Assembly: GCA_963932145.1 (NCBI GenBank)
Contig: OZ010586.1
Span: 57,220,650-57,284,649 of the forward strand
Length of the DNA stretch: 64,000 bases
Origin: Acanthosepion lycidas
Lineage: Eukaryota; Mollusca; Cephalopoda; Sepiida; Sepiidae
Reading direction: 5' to 3'
Positions 24,715 to 35,797 of the stretch are shown here, in pieces. Below the pieces are notes generated by a model. It did no database searches and was not told where the DNA came from. It worked only from the letters and a program-made list of their open reading frames with translations. A program made the translations under genes and the position numbers. The number at the start of each line of letters is the position of its first letter. The first letter of the stretch is position 1.

Positions 24715-25190
24715 TTATTTAGGTAGGTTGCTGTAATACCATTACTCCTTTATCGGAGATGGCTGTTCTGTCCTTGAATAAGTTATTTCCCTTTGAGCAG
24801 TCGAGGTGATCAGCACTGTATAGATCACATCCCTTGAACTTATAATTCTCAAAATTGTCATCTGCTGCTGTGAATTGTCAACTTTTAACCATGTGATGGT
24901 TTAATATATCCTGTCCCAATAGAGTGGGAATATTTTCCATTGATATGAGTATGTTCACCCTGTCAAAAGTAAGGGAGTCTTCCTCACCTACTGTTAGTGT
25001 TATATCACAGATCCGCTAAGCCACGAAAAATATGGTACCTAAATGCCATTTTACTCTGTTGACTCTTTCAGATGATGTAGAAACTTTGTGCAGTTAATGA
25101 AACTCAGTGGATGGGGAGAAATGAAAGATTTCAAGTATAATCTTGTAATGAAAATATAGTGAAAGATATTATTTCATCTTGACAGAAAAT
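24715..25190 (-). pseudogene. Gypsy-2 retropepsin region
   Basis: The minus strand carries VNILISMENIPTLLGQDILN, the C-terminal half of a Gypsy aspartic protease (LLGxDIL block), upstream of the RT. The catalytic Asp part would be near 25100-25190 but is not clearly readable. Gag is absent: the 5' LTR lies only about 400 bases further on. Confidence 0.6.
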
Positions 25191-25612
25191 TTATTGAAGT
25201 GAGTTCCAGTCAACCCCAGGGAAGTCAAAATTTGCATATGTTTTCAAAGAGAAATATAAAATGCTAAAATAGTTAGCCAAAGACTGTAGTATTATTTTAT
25301 TTTCTTCCTTCATTATGACCTTGTTCTCCCTTTTGAAGCTGACTGGACAAGTTACCAAAACTGTTAAGAGTATCCTCATTAATTTCTAGCATTACTTCTA
25401 CAAGGAAAATTACTTGTAGACAACATATAGTATTTTTTTGTTGCAATTTGATACAAATGATGGTCATCGTGAGATTACACCAGTAACAAGTAAGAATTTG
25501 TTATCATTTCTTTATATTGTTGAGTTTTACTTTAGAGGCTAATAGTTGCCATTATAGTTTTTCTACCTTCACTTTCTATCCAAAAAAGTGAACTTGAATT
25601 TATTCCTTATTC

Positions 25613-25917
25613 TGTTCCTTTGCATGTCTCTCAAAGACTTTGAATCTTGTACTGAATGGTTCTTTTTCTTAATCTCTTCTGTTTCCTCTCCAGTTTTCTC
25701 TGCAGTTCCTCTACTGGTTCATCTGTTTCTTCCCATGTTCGTCTCCAATTATTCTGATTTGATTTTTATGCACTCATGCTTTTATACACCCAATTTTATC
25801 AGCGTGGGCAAATCTTGGCCTAGCAACAATTGTACTGTCAGTTCAGTTGGACATCAATTGAGCACAGTTGTGTGTGGCATGAACTTGTCTGGCTAAAACT
25901 GTCTGGCAGTGTTATCA
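25613..25917 (-). repeat. Gypsy-2 5' LTR
   Basis: Second copy of the 21913-22206 LTR. It begins TGATAACACTGCC on the minus strand. No primer-binding site starting TGG is evident next to it, in line with the missing gag end. Confidence 0.8.
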
Positions 25918-25929
25918 ACACTCATCAGC

Positions 25930-26084
25930 ACCCACTCACATTCAAGCATCGGGATTATCATCCCTTTCTCCCTTTTGTGACAGTGACGGACATGACTGTG
26001 AAGACATACCCTACTCTTGCAGAGTCGTGAGCAGGAGTCACAGAGGAGTGTGGGTGGTGGACATGCCTGGGCTAGTCTGACCAT
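25930..26084 (-). pseudogene. C-terminal zinc finger of a jockey-superfamily LINE
   Basis: The minus frame reads CPPPTLLCDSCSRLCKSRVC followed by LHSHVRHC. This is a C2H2-like finger (C-x2-C, then H-x3-H) of the type found at the C-terminus of one widespread LINE group, just before the stop. Nothing else of that LINE is visible upstream because the Gypsy-2 LTR abuts it. Confidence 0.5.
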
Positions 26085-26403
26085 CCTGACAGCATGTCAC
26101 AGATCCTCTTCATGTTGACACTAAGTCCAGTTCCAGTGCTTACATGCAAACTGAAGATGCTTTTAGCAATGGACATTAATTAACATGGTGACTCTGACTG
26201 GCCTGTAGTTAAACAAACCCATACATAATAAGATTCAATGTATTCTGAGTTGTGATGTGTTTTTTCCTTCCCTTTGATTAAAACTGTTTGAAAATTGTGC
26301 AACAGTAGCCTAAGATACTGAGATATCCCCCTGCAAAATGTATGGCATTGGAATTAGAACAATCTACCCCATGGACTAACTAAAGTATTCAGTTTGAAAT
26401 TCC

Positions 26404-26476
26404 CACATATATCAACTGAAGAAGGTTGAAGCATACAACAGCCGAAACATCGCGAATATACCAATTAAGATGTGGA
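26404..26476 (+). ncRNA. Hammerhead-ribozyme-like motif (relic)
   Basis: The plus strand has CTGAAGA (26416-26422), a 5-bp stem (GGTTG 26424-26428 with CAGCC 26439-26443), GAAA (26444-26447), and a stem ACATC (26447-26451) with GATGT (26469-26473). This matches the hammerhead order CUGANGA - stem II - GAAA - stem III. There is one extra A before stem II, the base after GATGT is G (cleavage needs a non-G), and stem I is poor. An inactive relic is likely, perhaps of a Penelope-type element. Confidence 0.3.
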
Positions 26477-26841
26477 CAACAGCCCAAATGTTGTAAATAG
26501 TGTAAATAGTTACAATACCTCATCTTGGAAATACAGACAGTAGCCTTTTTATTGGCTCATACTTGGCAGGAAATTCTTGGTTCACTTCTCACATCAATAA
26601 GTTTTCACCACCAATGCTTTGTCAGTAGCTGGTGATTTTTCTCACTTTAGACTACTGTTGATATGTACTCACCACAAGTGAATATGCACCACACAAGGCA
26701 TGCCATTTTGGAAATGTTCTGATCACATCTTCTAGTCATTATCAAAGTTACAAAAATATTACTTCTTGCCCATATCTACAGTATTCAACACATCAATATG
26801 TTGTACTAAAGGTCAGTTTACCTATTTATAAAATCCTGATA

Positions 26842-27010
26842 CAGTGTAACCCAGATATAAGAGACCCGTATATAAGAGAAACCCGGATATAAGAGATATT
26901 TTATCTGGTCCCAAATTAGAGCCATACTTACCTAAACAAAATAGACCAAACCCGGATATAAGAGACTTTGTCTATGGTCCCGACAACTCTCTTATATCCG
27001 GGTTACACTG
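26842..27010. mobile_element. TA-flanked MITE with CAGTG termini (Tigger/pogo-like)
   Basis: A 169-bp element with terminal inverted repeats of about 24 bp and one mismatch: CAGTGTAACCC(A/G)GATATAAG... on the left, its reverse complement on the right. TA lies on both sides. TA duplication and CAGT ends are known for the Tc1/mariner-pogo group. Inside, the 16-base string ACCCGGATATAAGAGA recurs three more times (26865, 26881, 26949), so the TIR motif is tandemly repeated. No transposase is encoded. Confidence 0.9.
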
Positions 27011-27019
27011 TATAAGACA

Positions 27020-27876
27020 ATAGTTGTAATTTTTGCTACATGTTGCTTCTCACAATGTTTTTGCATATCAGAGTATGGTTAAAGTTAGACTGTTGAATAT
27101 AAAATCCACTTCTAAATTAAAATTAACAAGAAATTTGTAAAATTGTTTTTGTGTTTATTTTTTCATAAAACTATTTTAGTTTTATAAAAAAATAAGCACA
27201 AAATCAAAACAGCTATTATAATAACACATTTTTAATTGTTAAACACTTTATTTTTCATAATTTTACAATTTAGATATTACTGGTAACATATTTTTCAAGA
27301 GATAATTTAAACTTTTAAAAACTTTACAAATAGAAATTAGTCAAAACTTGGGAAAAATTGGCAAGCATTTACATTTTATTGTGTGTGTGTTTTTAAAATT
27401 ATTTTCTAAGAAAAAAATTTTTCTATGTCATTTGTACAATATTTTGAATAATTTGATAAACACTTTTTGTAATTTTAATGTAATTTCAATAATTATAGTG
27501 TTGTATCGATAAAAAAATAAAAATTAAATGAAATAATTATAATTCACTCATTCTAAACCAGTGAAAATTGATCCCACATTTTTTCCTCTATATACACAAA
27601 CACATGACATTCTCACTATCGAACAAGAGTTTACACAGATAGGTTGTTAACACGTATGTCAACAAAAATTTAATCTCCTTTTCTTTTTCAGGCCATAATT
27701 GTAACATTTATCTTTTCAGACTCAACAAAAATTTAAGATAAGAAAACCACAGACATTTCTTATATTTTCTAACTAAATTATCTGGACACTCATTACACAC
27801 ATCTATAAAAAAAAAAAACATATGAGAAAGATTGCATACACTTTACTTATTCTTTATCCTTTCATTCTGTTAGATT
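27020..27876. other. AT-rich non-coding stretch
   Basis: Only A/T-rich runs, with no coding or repeat signature that I can support. Confidence 0.5.
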
Positions 27877-27877
27877 C

Positions 27878-28669
27878 TGATGTAATGGAATAACCTGTCA
27901 CCCTCATGAGTGACTACACTATAGGTAGTAACTACCTATAAGTACCCGTAAGTCAATGGACTATGGAGTCCAGCCAAAATCTTTTTGGCTGGCAGGTTGA
28001 ACACTCTGCCTCTGAGCAGAGAGGACCCAGACCAACCATTTATGTAGGTTCTATGGGCATTTTTTGGCTGAGCCTACGGGCTCAGAGAACCCATGTTAAA
28101 CCCGGCCTTGTGCCACATGCAACCCTCGTGTGTGTGTGTGGGGGGGGCTGAATATTCTAGCTGGAATCTTTTCCAGCTGTGCTGGTCAAACTCTCTCCCT
28201 TCAGGCAGAGAGGAACCCGGATGAGGTTATGCCGAAGGGCAGAGTCTTGTCCAGGGAGGTAGACAGACCCGATCCCATTTATGCGGGGTCTACAGGGATT
28301 TTTGGCCGAGTCTATGGGCTTGGGGACCCCACATTAAATTCAGCCTTGTACCACATGTGACTGTATGGGGCAGTTGCTAGATACCGTCTATCTGGAATCT
28401 TTTCCAGCTGTGCTGGTCAAACTCTCTGCCTCTGGGCAGAGAGGATCCCCAGATGAGGCTATGTTGAAGGGCAGAGTCTCGTCTCAGGAAACAGCTACCT
28501 GACCCTGTTTTATATGAGGCCTACAGGGAATTTTTGGCTGAGCATATGAGCTCGAATTACCCCACATTAAACTCGGCCTTGTGCCACATTCTACCTCATG
28601 GGGAGGCTGGTAAATATTGTCTAGCTGGAATCTGATGAGTACAATTCAGACTTACACAAGAACTATCAA
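27878..28669 (+). repeat. Structured repeat array A: head, 3 units, tail
   Basis: The head (27878-27969) is followed by unit 1 (27970-28156, missing about 45-65 bases in the middle), unit 2 (28157-28387), unit 3 (28388-28620) and a tail (28621-28669). Head and tail match those of array B at 55659-56732. Each full unit holds about six short hairpins in a fixed order. Stems differ from array B by paired changes; for example the last strong stem is CTGAGCC/GGCTCAG here and CCGAGCC/GGCTCGG in array B. No conserved ORF is present. I do not recognise the family. Confidence 0.85.
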
Positions 28670-29903
28670 TCTTCCAATAGTAGCACTCACTACTGGATTG
28701 ACTTGTGACAATCTTGTGCATAACTGTTACCTTTATTCTTATTGTACTGGTTTTACTATAACCTTTACTTATTTTATCCAATGTGTTTGTCAAGTATATA
28801 TTTCTATTAGCATGGTATATAATGGATTTCAATCTATATTTGACCCCAAACTCACAATTTTATTCAGTATTACTTTCTTTCATGTCTCCAACACCACATA
28901 GCAAGCAGATAATAAAGAATACTCATTTTGTTGTTTCCACATTTTGCTGTCTCTCATTTTTATGAGTATTTTTGCATATATAAATGTTTGGGGCTTTATA
29001 ATTATTTGATCAGAGTTAAAACTCCACTAAAATAGTCAATTTCAATTCAATTTCAATTATCTTGTGTTGTCAAATGCAGGAATTAATAACCAAAGTATGA
29101 AATTTATACAAATCTTTTTTTATAGACATGAAATACAAATAAAATATACTTCAAATATAATTATTTATTTTTGGTAATTTTTTAACAAAAATTTCCTTCT
29201 ATCTCAGCATGGCTTACTTTTCTCTGATTATATTTCTTAACAAACTAAAATATTTTTGTAGTACAAAATTAATTTAGCAAAAATAATTTTAAAAGTAACT
29301 TTGATACTTAAAAATCTTTTTACTTTTTATTATGCATATGCTTACAATAAACTGTATATACTTTTTGGAATAATGATCTCAAAATTCTTTAATATTTTAA
29401 AATTTTGTTCAACTATTCTTTGGACAGCACTTTCCATATTATAAAACCTATTTTTGTAAAGTAATTTAGGTATGAATTTGCACTAAGTAACATATACAAT
29501 TAAGAGAAATTAATAACCTTGCCTCACAGCCTCTAAAATCTTATCTTGGTTTTAAATAATTTCATATAGGCCACTTTTCATTTTCATGGACTAATAAGTA
29601 TAGAGAATGCAATAATGAACTGAGAATAAAACAGACAGTATTTTTTATAAGTTAACAGAAATGTCTCCTTAAAGAACAATTTCTTTCAGTAATATACAGC
29701 AACTGTAGACATTGAAAAGTTAACTATGTCATGCAATGAATAAATATTCTAGGAATATTTTTATTAGAAATATTTTTGTTAATTGGATTTTTAAAAAATC
29801 AGCTAAAATGCAATGAAATGCAAGTGACACATTTTTATATAAATTTTGTTACTATGTTCATACTGAATAAAAAAATCTGCAGTCAAAATTTTAGCAATAT
29901 TTT
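28670..29903. other. AT-rich non-coding stretch
   Basis: No supported gene or repeat boundary. Confidence 0.5.
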
Positions 29904-30026
29904 TGTTGTAATGTTTTTAGTTTGTGACATAGAAATTCTACCACCATCTTGAGTGAAAACTGATTTATTAGTAGTCACTGGACTCTATGCAAAATAAGGC
30001 AAGTCCATTTTGCCTATTTCACTACA
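29904..30026 (-). repeat. Gypsy-3 3' LTR
   Basis: A short LTR (about 123 bp) matching 33924-34050 (GTGACATAGAA(A/G)TTCTACCA, AAGTCCATTTTGCCTAT). The minus strand starts TGTAGTGAAATAGG and ends CATTACAACA. A purine tract AGAGAGG precedes it on the minus strand. Confidence 0.75.
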
Positions 30027-30059
30027 CCTCTCTGAAACAAAGAAGTTTTATGCCCTTCA

Positions 30060-30458
30060 TTAATCTGTAACTTTGAACAAAAGTATGAGAGGTGTGTACC
30101 TAGTTATTTTTATTGGGGATCTAGATCTAGACTCATCTTCTTTCTGATCCTCCAACTCCATGTCAGATTCATGCAAACTATTCTCCATAGTTTCTTTACT
30201 ACTACATTTGCTTTCTCCATCAGAAGCACTCACATTTTCCTCCTTTTCAGGCTCCTCCACTAATTCCATCTTGACTTCTTTGTCATCAGTTGTAGGTTTT
30301 ATTTGATCAGAATGAGCCAATAAATTATGTCCGCTTGTTGCTATTATAGCCATATTATGTTCTTTTTGTGCAATAAAGTTATCTTTTTCAGGACTTGATT
30401 CTCTGTCTTTTTTGTACCAAATATTTTCATTTATTGAATTGAACATTATTATAGGCAA
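30060..30458 (-). pseudogene. Gypsy-3 integrase C-terminal tail
   Basis: The frame has NENIWYKKD and HNLLAHSDQIKP, matching the VWYR...HxDQIRP block at the C-terminus of K02A2.6-type integrases. A very acidic, Ser-rich tail follows (EEPEKEENVSASDGESKCSS). This 132-codon stretch is still open. It lies just upstream of the 3' LTR, where the end of pol should be. Confidence 0.65.
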
Positions 30459-30469
30459 TCTAATTTGCC

Positions 30470-31395
30470 TTCACATCAATACAGTGGACTGCATTCTACC
30501 AGCATGTGAAATAGTTCTATTACTCAGTAATAGTCTTGGTAGGTAACTTATAAAAATTTTATTCCCTACCAAATTCAAATTCTTGTGTCAGACACAAAAA
30601 CTTAGTAGGAATAGCAAAACATAATAGGCACAAAATTATAAAATAAGGAAACCATTATGTAAAATTTCAAAAGGAAAAACATTTATTTACAGTTTGCACA
30701 ATTATGAAAAAAGGTACAAGTTTGCACAAAAATTTCCTTTTCTGCGTTTATTAAGACAGGATAACAAATTCAAGGATTACCAACAAAATGTGGAAATTAC
30801 AGCTAGGGAGAACAAGGAATCTGAAAATGACAAAAGGAGAAAACAATACAAGAAGGCAGTAAAAACAAGCCTTTGAGTAAAAATGAAAAGAGCTACTTTC
30901 ACTTGTCCCAGCTGCATTTCTGGAATACAGTATTTTTAAAAAGAAAAAAGTCCTTTTTAACTTCACACAGTTCGTGCTTGTGAAAATTTTCACTTGAACT
31001 TTTGGTCTCCCTGCGGCTGGCTGATGAATTCTTTGATTTTTGTCTTCTTGATGATAAATGGTTTTTTTGATGTTGCTGACCTGCCTTGTCCCCTTGCTCT
31101 CCAACTTCTCTTTATTCTAAAATTTCAGCTCACTCTCTGCAACACTATTTAAGTTGTTATTAGAGCTTGGTCAATAAATACAAAAAAATAATTTTCCATA
31201 AACAAGAAATGGATATTTAAAAATTTTGGTGTGTTTTAACCACTGAGCCAAAAAAAATACACAATTGTATCACAATTTTACACAAACTGTCTGGCCTACA
31301 TAAAAAAAATACACTTCTCTCAAAACAATGTGTATTAAAAAAAACAATCTAGATGATTATACATTTAGACTATTATAACATTTTTAAAATAATAA
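30470..31395. other. Unassigned insertion inside Gypsy-3
   Basis: Between the integrase core (31400-31700) and its tail (30060-30458) lies about 900 bases of AT-rich DNA with no pol similarity. A lysine-rich open frame on the plus strand (30694-30876) is not recognisable. Confidence 0.35.
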
Positions 31396-31399
31396 AAAT

Positions 31400-31960
31400 T
31401 AAATTTTTATAAACTACCTATGGTGTCTCTAGATGGGGAAAATGCCTTCAACCCATTTTCACTGTCTGCACCATTCTTTCTACAATTCCATTCAATTGTG
31501 TGTGGTATGATGATATTTTATAAAGGAGACATCCAATTTGTTTTAATCATGAACACAAAGTTTCATCACAAAATTCTAGTGCATTGTCAGAGACTAACGT
31601 TTTTAGCACATTTCTGGGAAATATTACTCATCATATCTGCTTTACATTCTGAACTCTAACCACTTTGGGTCCTCCAGAGAAAGAGTCAACCAAAATTAGA
31701 AATAATGCGCTTTCCTTTAGTCTATGAATGTATCTTGGATTGACAAAAGTTTTTTTTTTATTTTGGGTATTTTTGTATGTATTTTTCTACATCATGCAAA
31801 TACTCAAGCCACCACACATCCAATTTTAGTCATCTCTGTGTTGCTGTTATTCCACAATGAACATCATGTACACTTTTTATTATGGCTTTACTTAACATCT
31901 CTGGTGGTATTAAAACATCCCCATTGCATATAAGACTCTTCTCTATAGTTAACCTGTGCC
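31400..31960 (-). pseudogene. Gypsy-3 integrase core
   Basis: Across frames the minus strand shows SDNALEFC (normally SDNGxEF, the second catalytic Asp), then SSYHTQLNGIVERMVQTVKMG (normally YHPQSNGxAERxVQTVK, holding the catalytic Glu). Stops interrupt it. The order downstream of RNase H is normal. Confidence 0.75.
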
Positions 31961-32141
31961 TTACCTCTTTATAGGGTCTATCATAGAACAATTACTCCAT
32001 TTGTTTTTTTTTATTCTATATGAAATCTTGCTTAATAATGGATCCTGTAAAGTTTCAATTGCAACACAATCTAAGAGCAATACATCCATTTCATTCCAGT
32101 ACAATATTTTATCTTCTGAATTGTCTGATCTTTCTAATGGT

Positions 32142-32700
32142 TCATTGTTGAACTTTAGTTTTGATGGAGCATTTACATATGGAATAGTATTTCCTTTCAC
32201 ATATTTGATATCTAAAAACCCATCTTAAAATTCTAGAAGATGTAATTTTAGGTAACTCCTTCTTGTGGTTAAAAATAAACTTTAAAGGTTTATGGTCAGA
32301 TTTAAGCAGAAACTTCCTGCCTAATAAAAATTGGCAAGCGTTATCTGTACTCCAAATGATAGCTAACACTTCTTTTTCAATATTTGAATAGTTAGCCTCA
32401 GTTGACGTTAACCTTCTAGAAAGATACATTATAGGATGACCTTCTTGAGACAAAATCACTGAAACGGCACACTCACTTGAGTCCATAGTTAAAGTAATTT
32501 CCTTTTTTAGGGCGAAAAATTTTTTACAATGGGTTTTTTGATATCTTCAAAATTTCAAATGCTGTATTCTGCCATCAAGTCCATTTAAATTTGTTTTTTT
32601 TTCATAACTCTGCAAAGGGTTGTATCAATTCACTATACTTTGGCAAATATCTGCTGTAAAAATTGGCTAACCCTAAAGAAGAATCCAATTCTTTTTATTT
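32142..32700 (-). pseudogene. Gypsy-3 RNase H and end of RT
   Basis: The minus strand gives LGLANFYSRYLPKY (RT thumb) near 32640-32700. Then DSSECAVSVILSQEG, MYLSRRLTSTEANYSNIEKEVLAII and LKSDHKPLKFIF follow, the standard RNase H blocks with Asp and Glu retained. The normal FTDHKPL reads KSDHKPL. It is one of the better preserved domains in the window. Confidence 0.85.
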
Positions 32701-32704
32701 GTCA

Positions 32705-33405
32705 GCATAGATACTGTTATACTCTGTTGCATTTAGATGTCATTCTGATTCATTCTACATGCTGGCCAGATGTAAACGCCATGAGAGCAGAAAGTGAAAT
32801 AACAAAAGTCCACTTTCTACACATTGGGGGGGGGGGGCTCTGCACACCATAATCTCCTGGTCTACAAAATGAACTCCAGTGGTAGCCAATCATGAATGCT
32901 CCTGCCAGTAAAAGAGACCTCCATTGGGACTACCAGAACTGTTTAAAAGCAAGCTCTGAGGATAGACAAGGGACAATTGTGGCTGCCAGCTGCCACACAG
33001 GGCACTGCTGCTGCTGCTGCTACCACCACCATGACCCCCATGAACATGAAAACAGAGTAGCAGACTGGCCAACATGCAAAATACTGCTACTGTTGCCGTC
33101 ACTGTCTTCACTGCCACCACTAAACATGACTGCACATTTCAATGATCATTACCATATCCTGGTTTAACCAACAACCTAGTTATCGACTCTACCTCTATTC
33201 CTACCAGCTACAGACCTCCATCGATACCATCACCTGCCATCACATCTACCTCCCTCAACTCACTTACAAGACATTCCCTTTGTGGTTGACCCCAATGACA
33301 TTCATTCCACAGAACAGCTCTACCTTTATCTTTGTTCATGGCTATTCCAGTATGTTTGAATTTGTTTAAAATAATTTTTTGTTTTAGCTCTTATCTACTG
33401 GTAGC
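32705..33405. other. Insertion of unknown origin splitting the Gypsy-3 RT
   Basis: This block separates the RT palm (33410-33663) from the RT thumb (32640-32700). It has a G11 run (near 32826), a CTG-type triplet run (33007-33020) followed by ACC triplets, and a GC-richer base use than its surroundings. Open frames on both strands reach about 90 codons but are low-complexity (His/Cys or Ser runs). I cannot identify it. Confidence 0.5.
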
Positions 33406-33409
33406 ACAA

Positions 33410-33920
33410 ATACATATATCAATATCTCAGTAGATGATCATATTCATAACATCACCAGTTAATACATTTTCAATGGCTCTTTGAAAAATAGCACTTGTTT
33501 TTACACCATAATACATACACGTCCATCTGAGTAAGCCTATTGGAGAGTTAAATTTTTCCTCAATTTGTATCTGGTTATAGGCAGATTTGAGGTTAATTTT
33601 AGCAAAGTATTTAATTCCCAAGAACTTGTGAATAGCAGTTTCAGTGTCAAGAATAAGGAACAAATTGGAGCATATTTTGTGGTTTACTCCAATTTTTTAA
33701 TTCCCATATATCCTTAAATCTCCATCTGCTTTTCATAAAGCAACAATGGCTGAGGCCTAATTACTACCACCAAGGGAACAGGCTCTACAATTCCTTGCTC
33801 TACCATTTAGTTTAGCAACTAAAGTTAGCATGTCAATGGGCAGTCTGCAAGACTCAAAGTAAGAGTGTTTACTATTTTCTTTTAATTATATGCTCACTTT
33901 GTATCCTATCAGCGACGCCA
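33410..33920 (-). pseudogene. Gypsy-3 reverse transcriptase, fingers and palm
   Basis: The minus strand gives SAIVALxKADGDLRIYG, IKYFAKINLKSAYNQIQI (motif A), MYYGVKTSAIFQRAIENVL (motif B) and IIY then a stop and DI where YxDDI is expected. The coding sequence begins almost directly after the primer-binding site, so gag and protease have been deleted. Confidence 0.85.
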
Positions 33921-33923
33921 TAT

Positions 33924-34050
33924 TGTTGTGATGTTTTCTAGTCTGTGACATAGAAGTTCTACCAAGTGACAACCGACTTACTCGTAGTTGACTTACTAGT
34001 GCTTGACTATATGGAAAATAGGGTAAGTCCATTTTGCCTATGTAACTACA
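33924..34050 (-). repeat. Gypsy-3 5' LTR
   Basis: Second copy of the 29904-30026 LTR, starting TGTAGTTACATAGG on the minus strand. Three bases beyond its end the minus strand reads TGGCGTCGCTGATAGG, a plausible primer-binding site. The 5 bases outside the LTRs are ATTTT and ATGTT, a possible decayed 5-bp target duplication. Confidence 0.75.
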
Positions 34051-34054
34051 ATGT

Positions 34055-35736
34055 TCAGCATACTCAAGAACTACTCATTTTAGGAAACCTAATTAAAATC
34101 CATCCATCAGGATTTAACCACACAGAAATCTGTGTTATCTGCAGTTTATTGTATCATTTCAAAAGCCGAAAATGAAATGCTTTTCTAAATCATTTATTGT
34201 GTCTTTATTTACAAAAGATGTTATATATTCTCATTAAATTTTTGTCTTATGATGCAAGAATAACATCCTAAGTATTAAATAATTTTTCACTCTTTTGTTA
34301 CAGTTCAACAGAGAATAAATAACTATTGTTTTAAAAATATCTCAGGTAAAGATATCAATATTTAAGATAGCATAACTGCTTAATTTAAATCACAATTATT
34401 AAAGTTGAAAGACTAAATTGATTTTGACTAAATAAATTCAGTTTTCCAAAGATTAAAGAAAAAGAACAAGATGAGATTTACTCTTGGCCAAAAGAATGGA
34501 TTAGCATATATTTATTTAGAATCTAATCCCAACATTTTAACAAAAATTACTAAATAAAATTAGATCCAATATCAGTTTTTGTGACAATGACTTTCATGTT
34601 TAATAAAATGTTTAATACCCTATTTAAAATTGTCCTCCCTAAGGAGACATGGATTTGATAAAACATCACAAATTTCATGATTTTTTTAATACACACACAA
34701 CATGTATATGTATGAGGAAGAAACTACAAATTAATATATGTTTAAACAGTGCTTGAGTTCCATGATCAACCAATTAATTTTTGTATTCATGTCTGTCTGT
34801 TAATGTGCTTTATTGAAATAATCAAGTTGCAATAAATGGATTTTATTTCAATGTTTCATAAAAAACTACTATTAAAAATAACTGATCAATATTCTAGTCT
34901 GCATATTGACTAACAAAACTAGATAAGCCTGATGGCACCACCACTTACTGATGTCAAAATATATAACAATATTTAATTCAAGTTACTGCTGAAAATTGTA
35001 AGAAATAAGCATTGCTTATATTGCCTATTTTAATGTAGATAGCAATCAAACATTGTTCTGTTTTATATACCAGTTCAGAGATTTCCTTTAGCTTTAAAAT
35101 ATTGAAAAAATGATCTTATAAAGGTTGATGACAGTAAATCTCAAAGAATTGCAACAAAATGTCTTAATAAAAATTATCAAAAATGTATTTTAAAAATCAT
35201 TTAACAAGAGGGAATATGAAAGAAGTATTTGTGGATGTCAACAAATAACACAAGGACCATATGACATCATTATTATTTTAATCATTGATAACATTTATTA
35301 TTAAAAGTTGATTGTGTATAGATTTTTTGTTTGAGTTCTACAGCCTGAAAATGTCTCAAAATTATTAGACGCATTAAAAATACAATAATTAGTTAAAGTG
35401 GCTGTTAATTTATGTGTATTATGAGTAGGTAAATACTAATTTATTCAATGTAATTATGATAGATGAGATTTTTATACATCTAGTGATCTGCAAAAGTTAG
35501 GTAATACATAATAGCTATGCATCATATTTGATGAATGACAAGTGACCAGGTGCATTTATGTAAAAATGCTATATAAATGAATAAATGTCCAAATGAAATT
35601 TGCTTTCTACTTTCTACAACTTCATGTTAATCAAGAAGTACAAGTCCATCAAAATACATTTGAAATATCTTATAACATCAACTTTATCAGTTAATACTTA
35701 CTTTATTACTTTATCATTTAATACTTACTTCAAGAC
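34055..35736 (+). other. AT-rich DNA upstream of the serpin gene
   Basis: No repeats or ORFs that I can identify. A TATATAAAT string near 35571 and a TCAGTT near 35687 are possible core-promoter elements for the serpin, but their spacing does not form a convincing TATA-Inr pair. Confidence 0.35.
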
Positions 35737-35797
35737 ATGAAGATTCTTTACTTAATTTTACAACTGTTTTATTATTGCAGCTATAAGATTACCACAG
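35737..35797 (+). CDS. Serpin exon 1 (signal peptide)
   Basis: ATG at 35737 opens 20 codons plus one base. It begins MKILYLILQLFYYC, a Lys followed by a hydrophobic core, which is a typical secretory signal peptide, then SYKITT. The exon stops at ACAG|GTGAGT, a consensus 5' splice site. The single left-over G joins the CT at the start of exon 2 to make Ala, keeping the serpin frame open. The join is inferred from splice consensus and phase; no transcript supports it here. It solves an otherwise awkward problem, because the serpin frame in exon 2 has no ATG of its own near the start. Confidence 0.75.
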
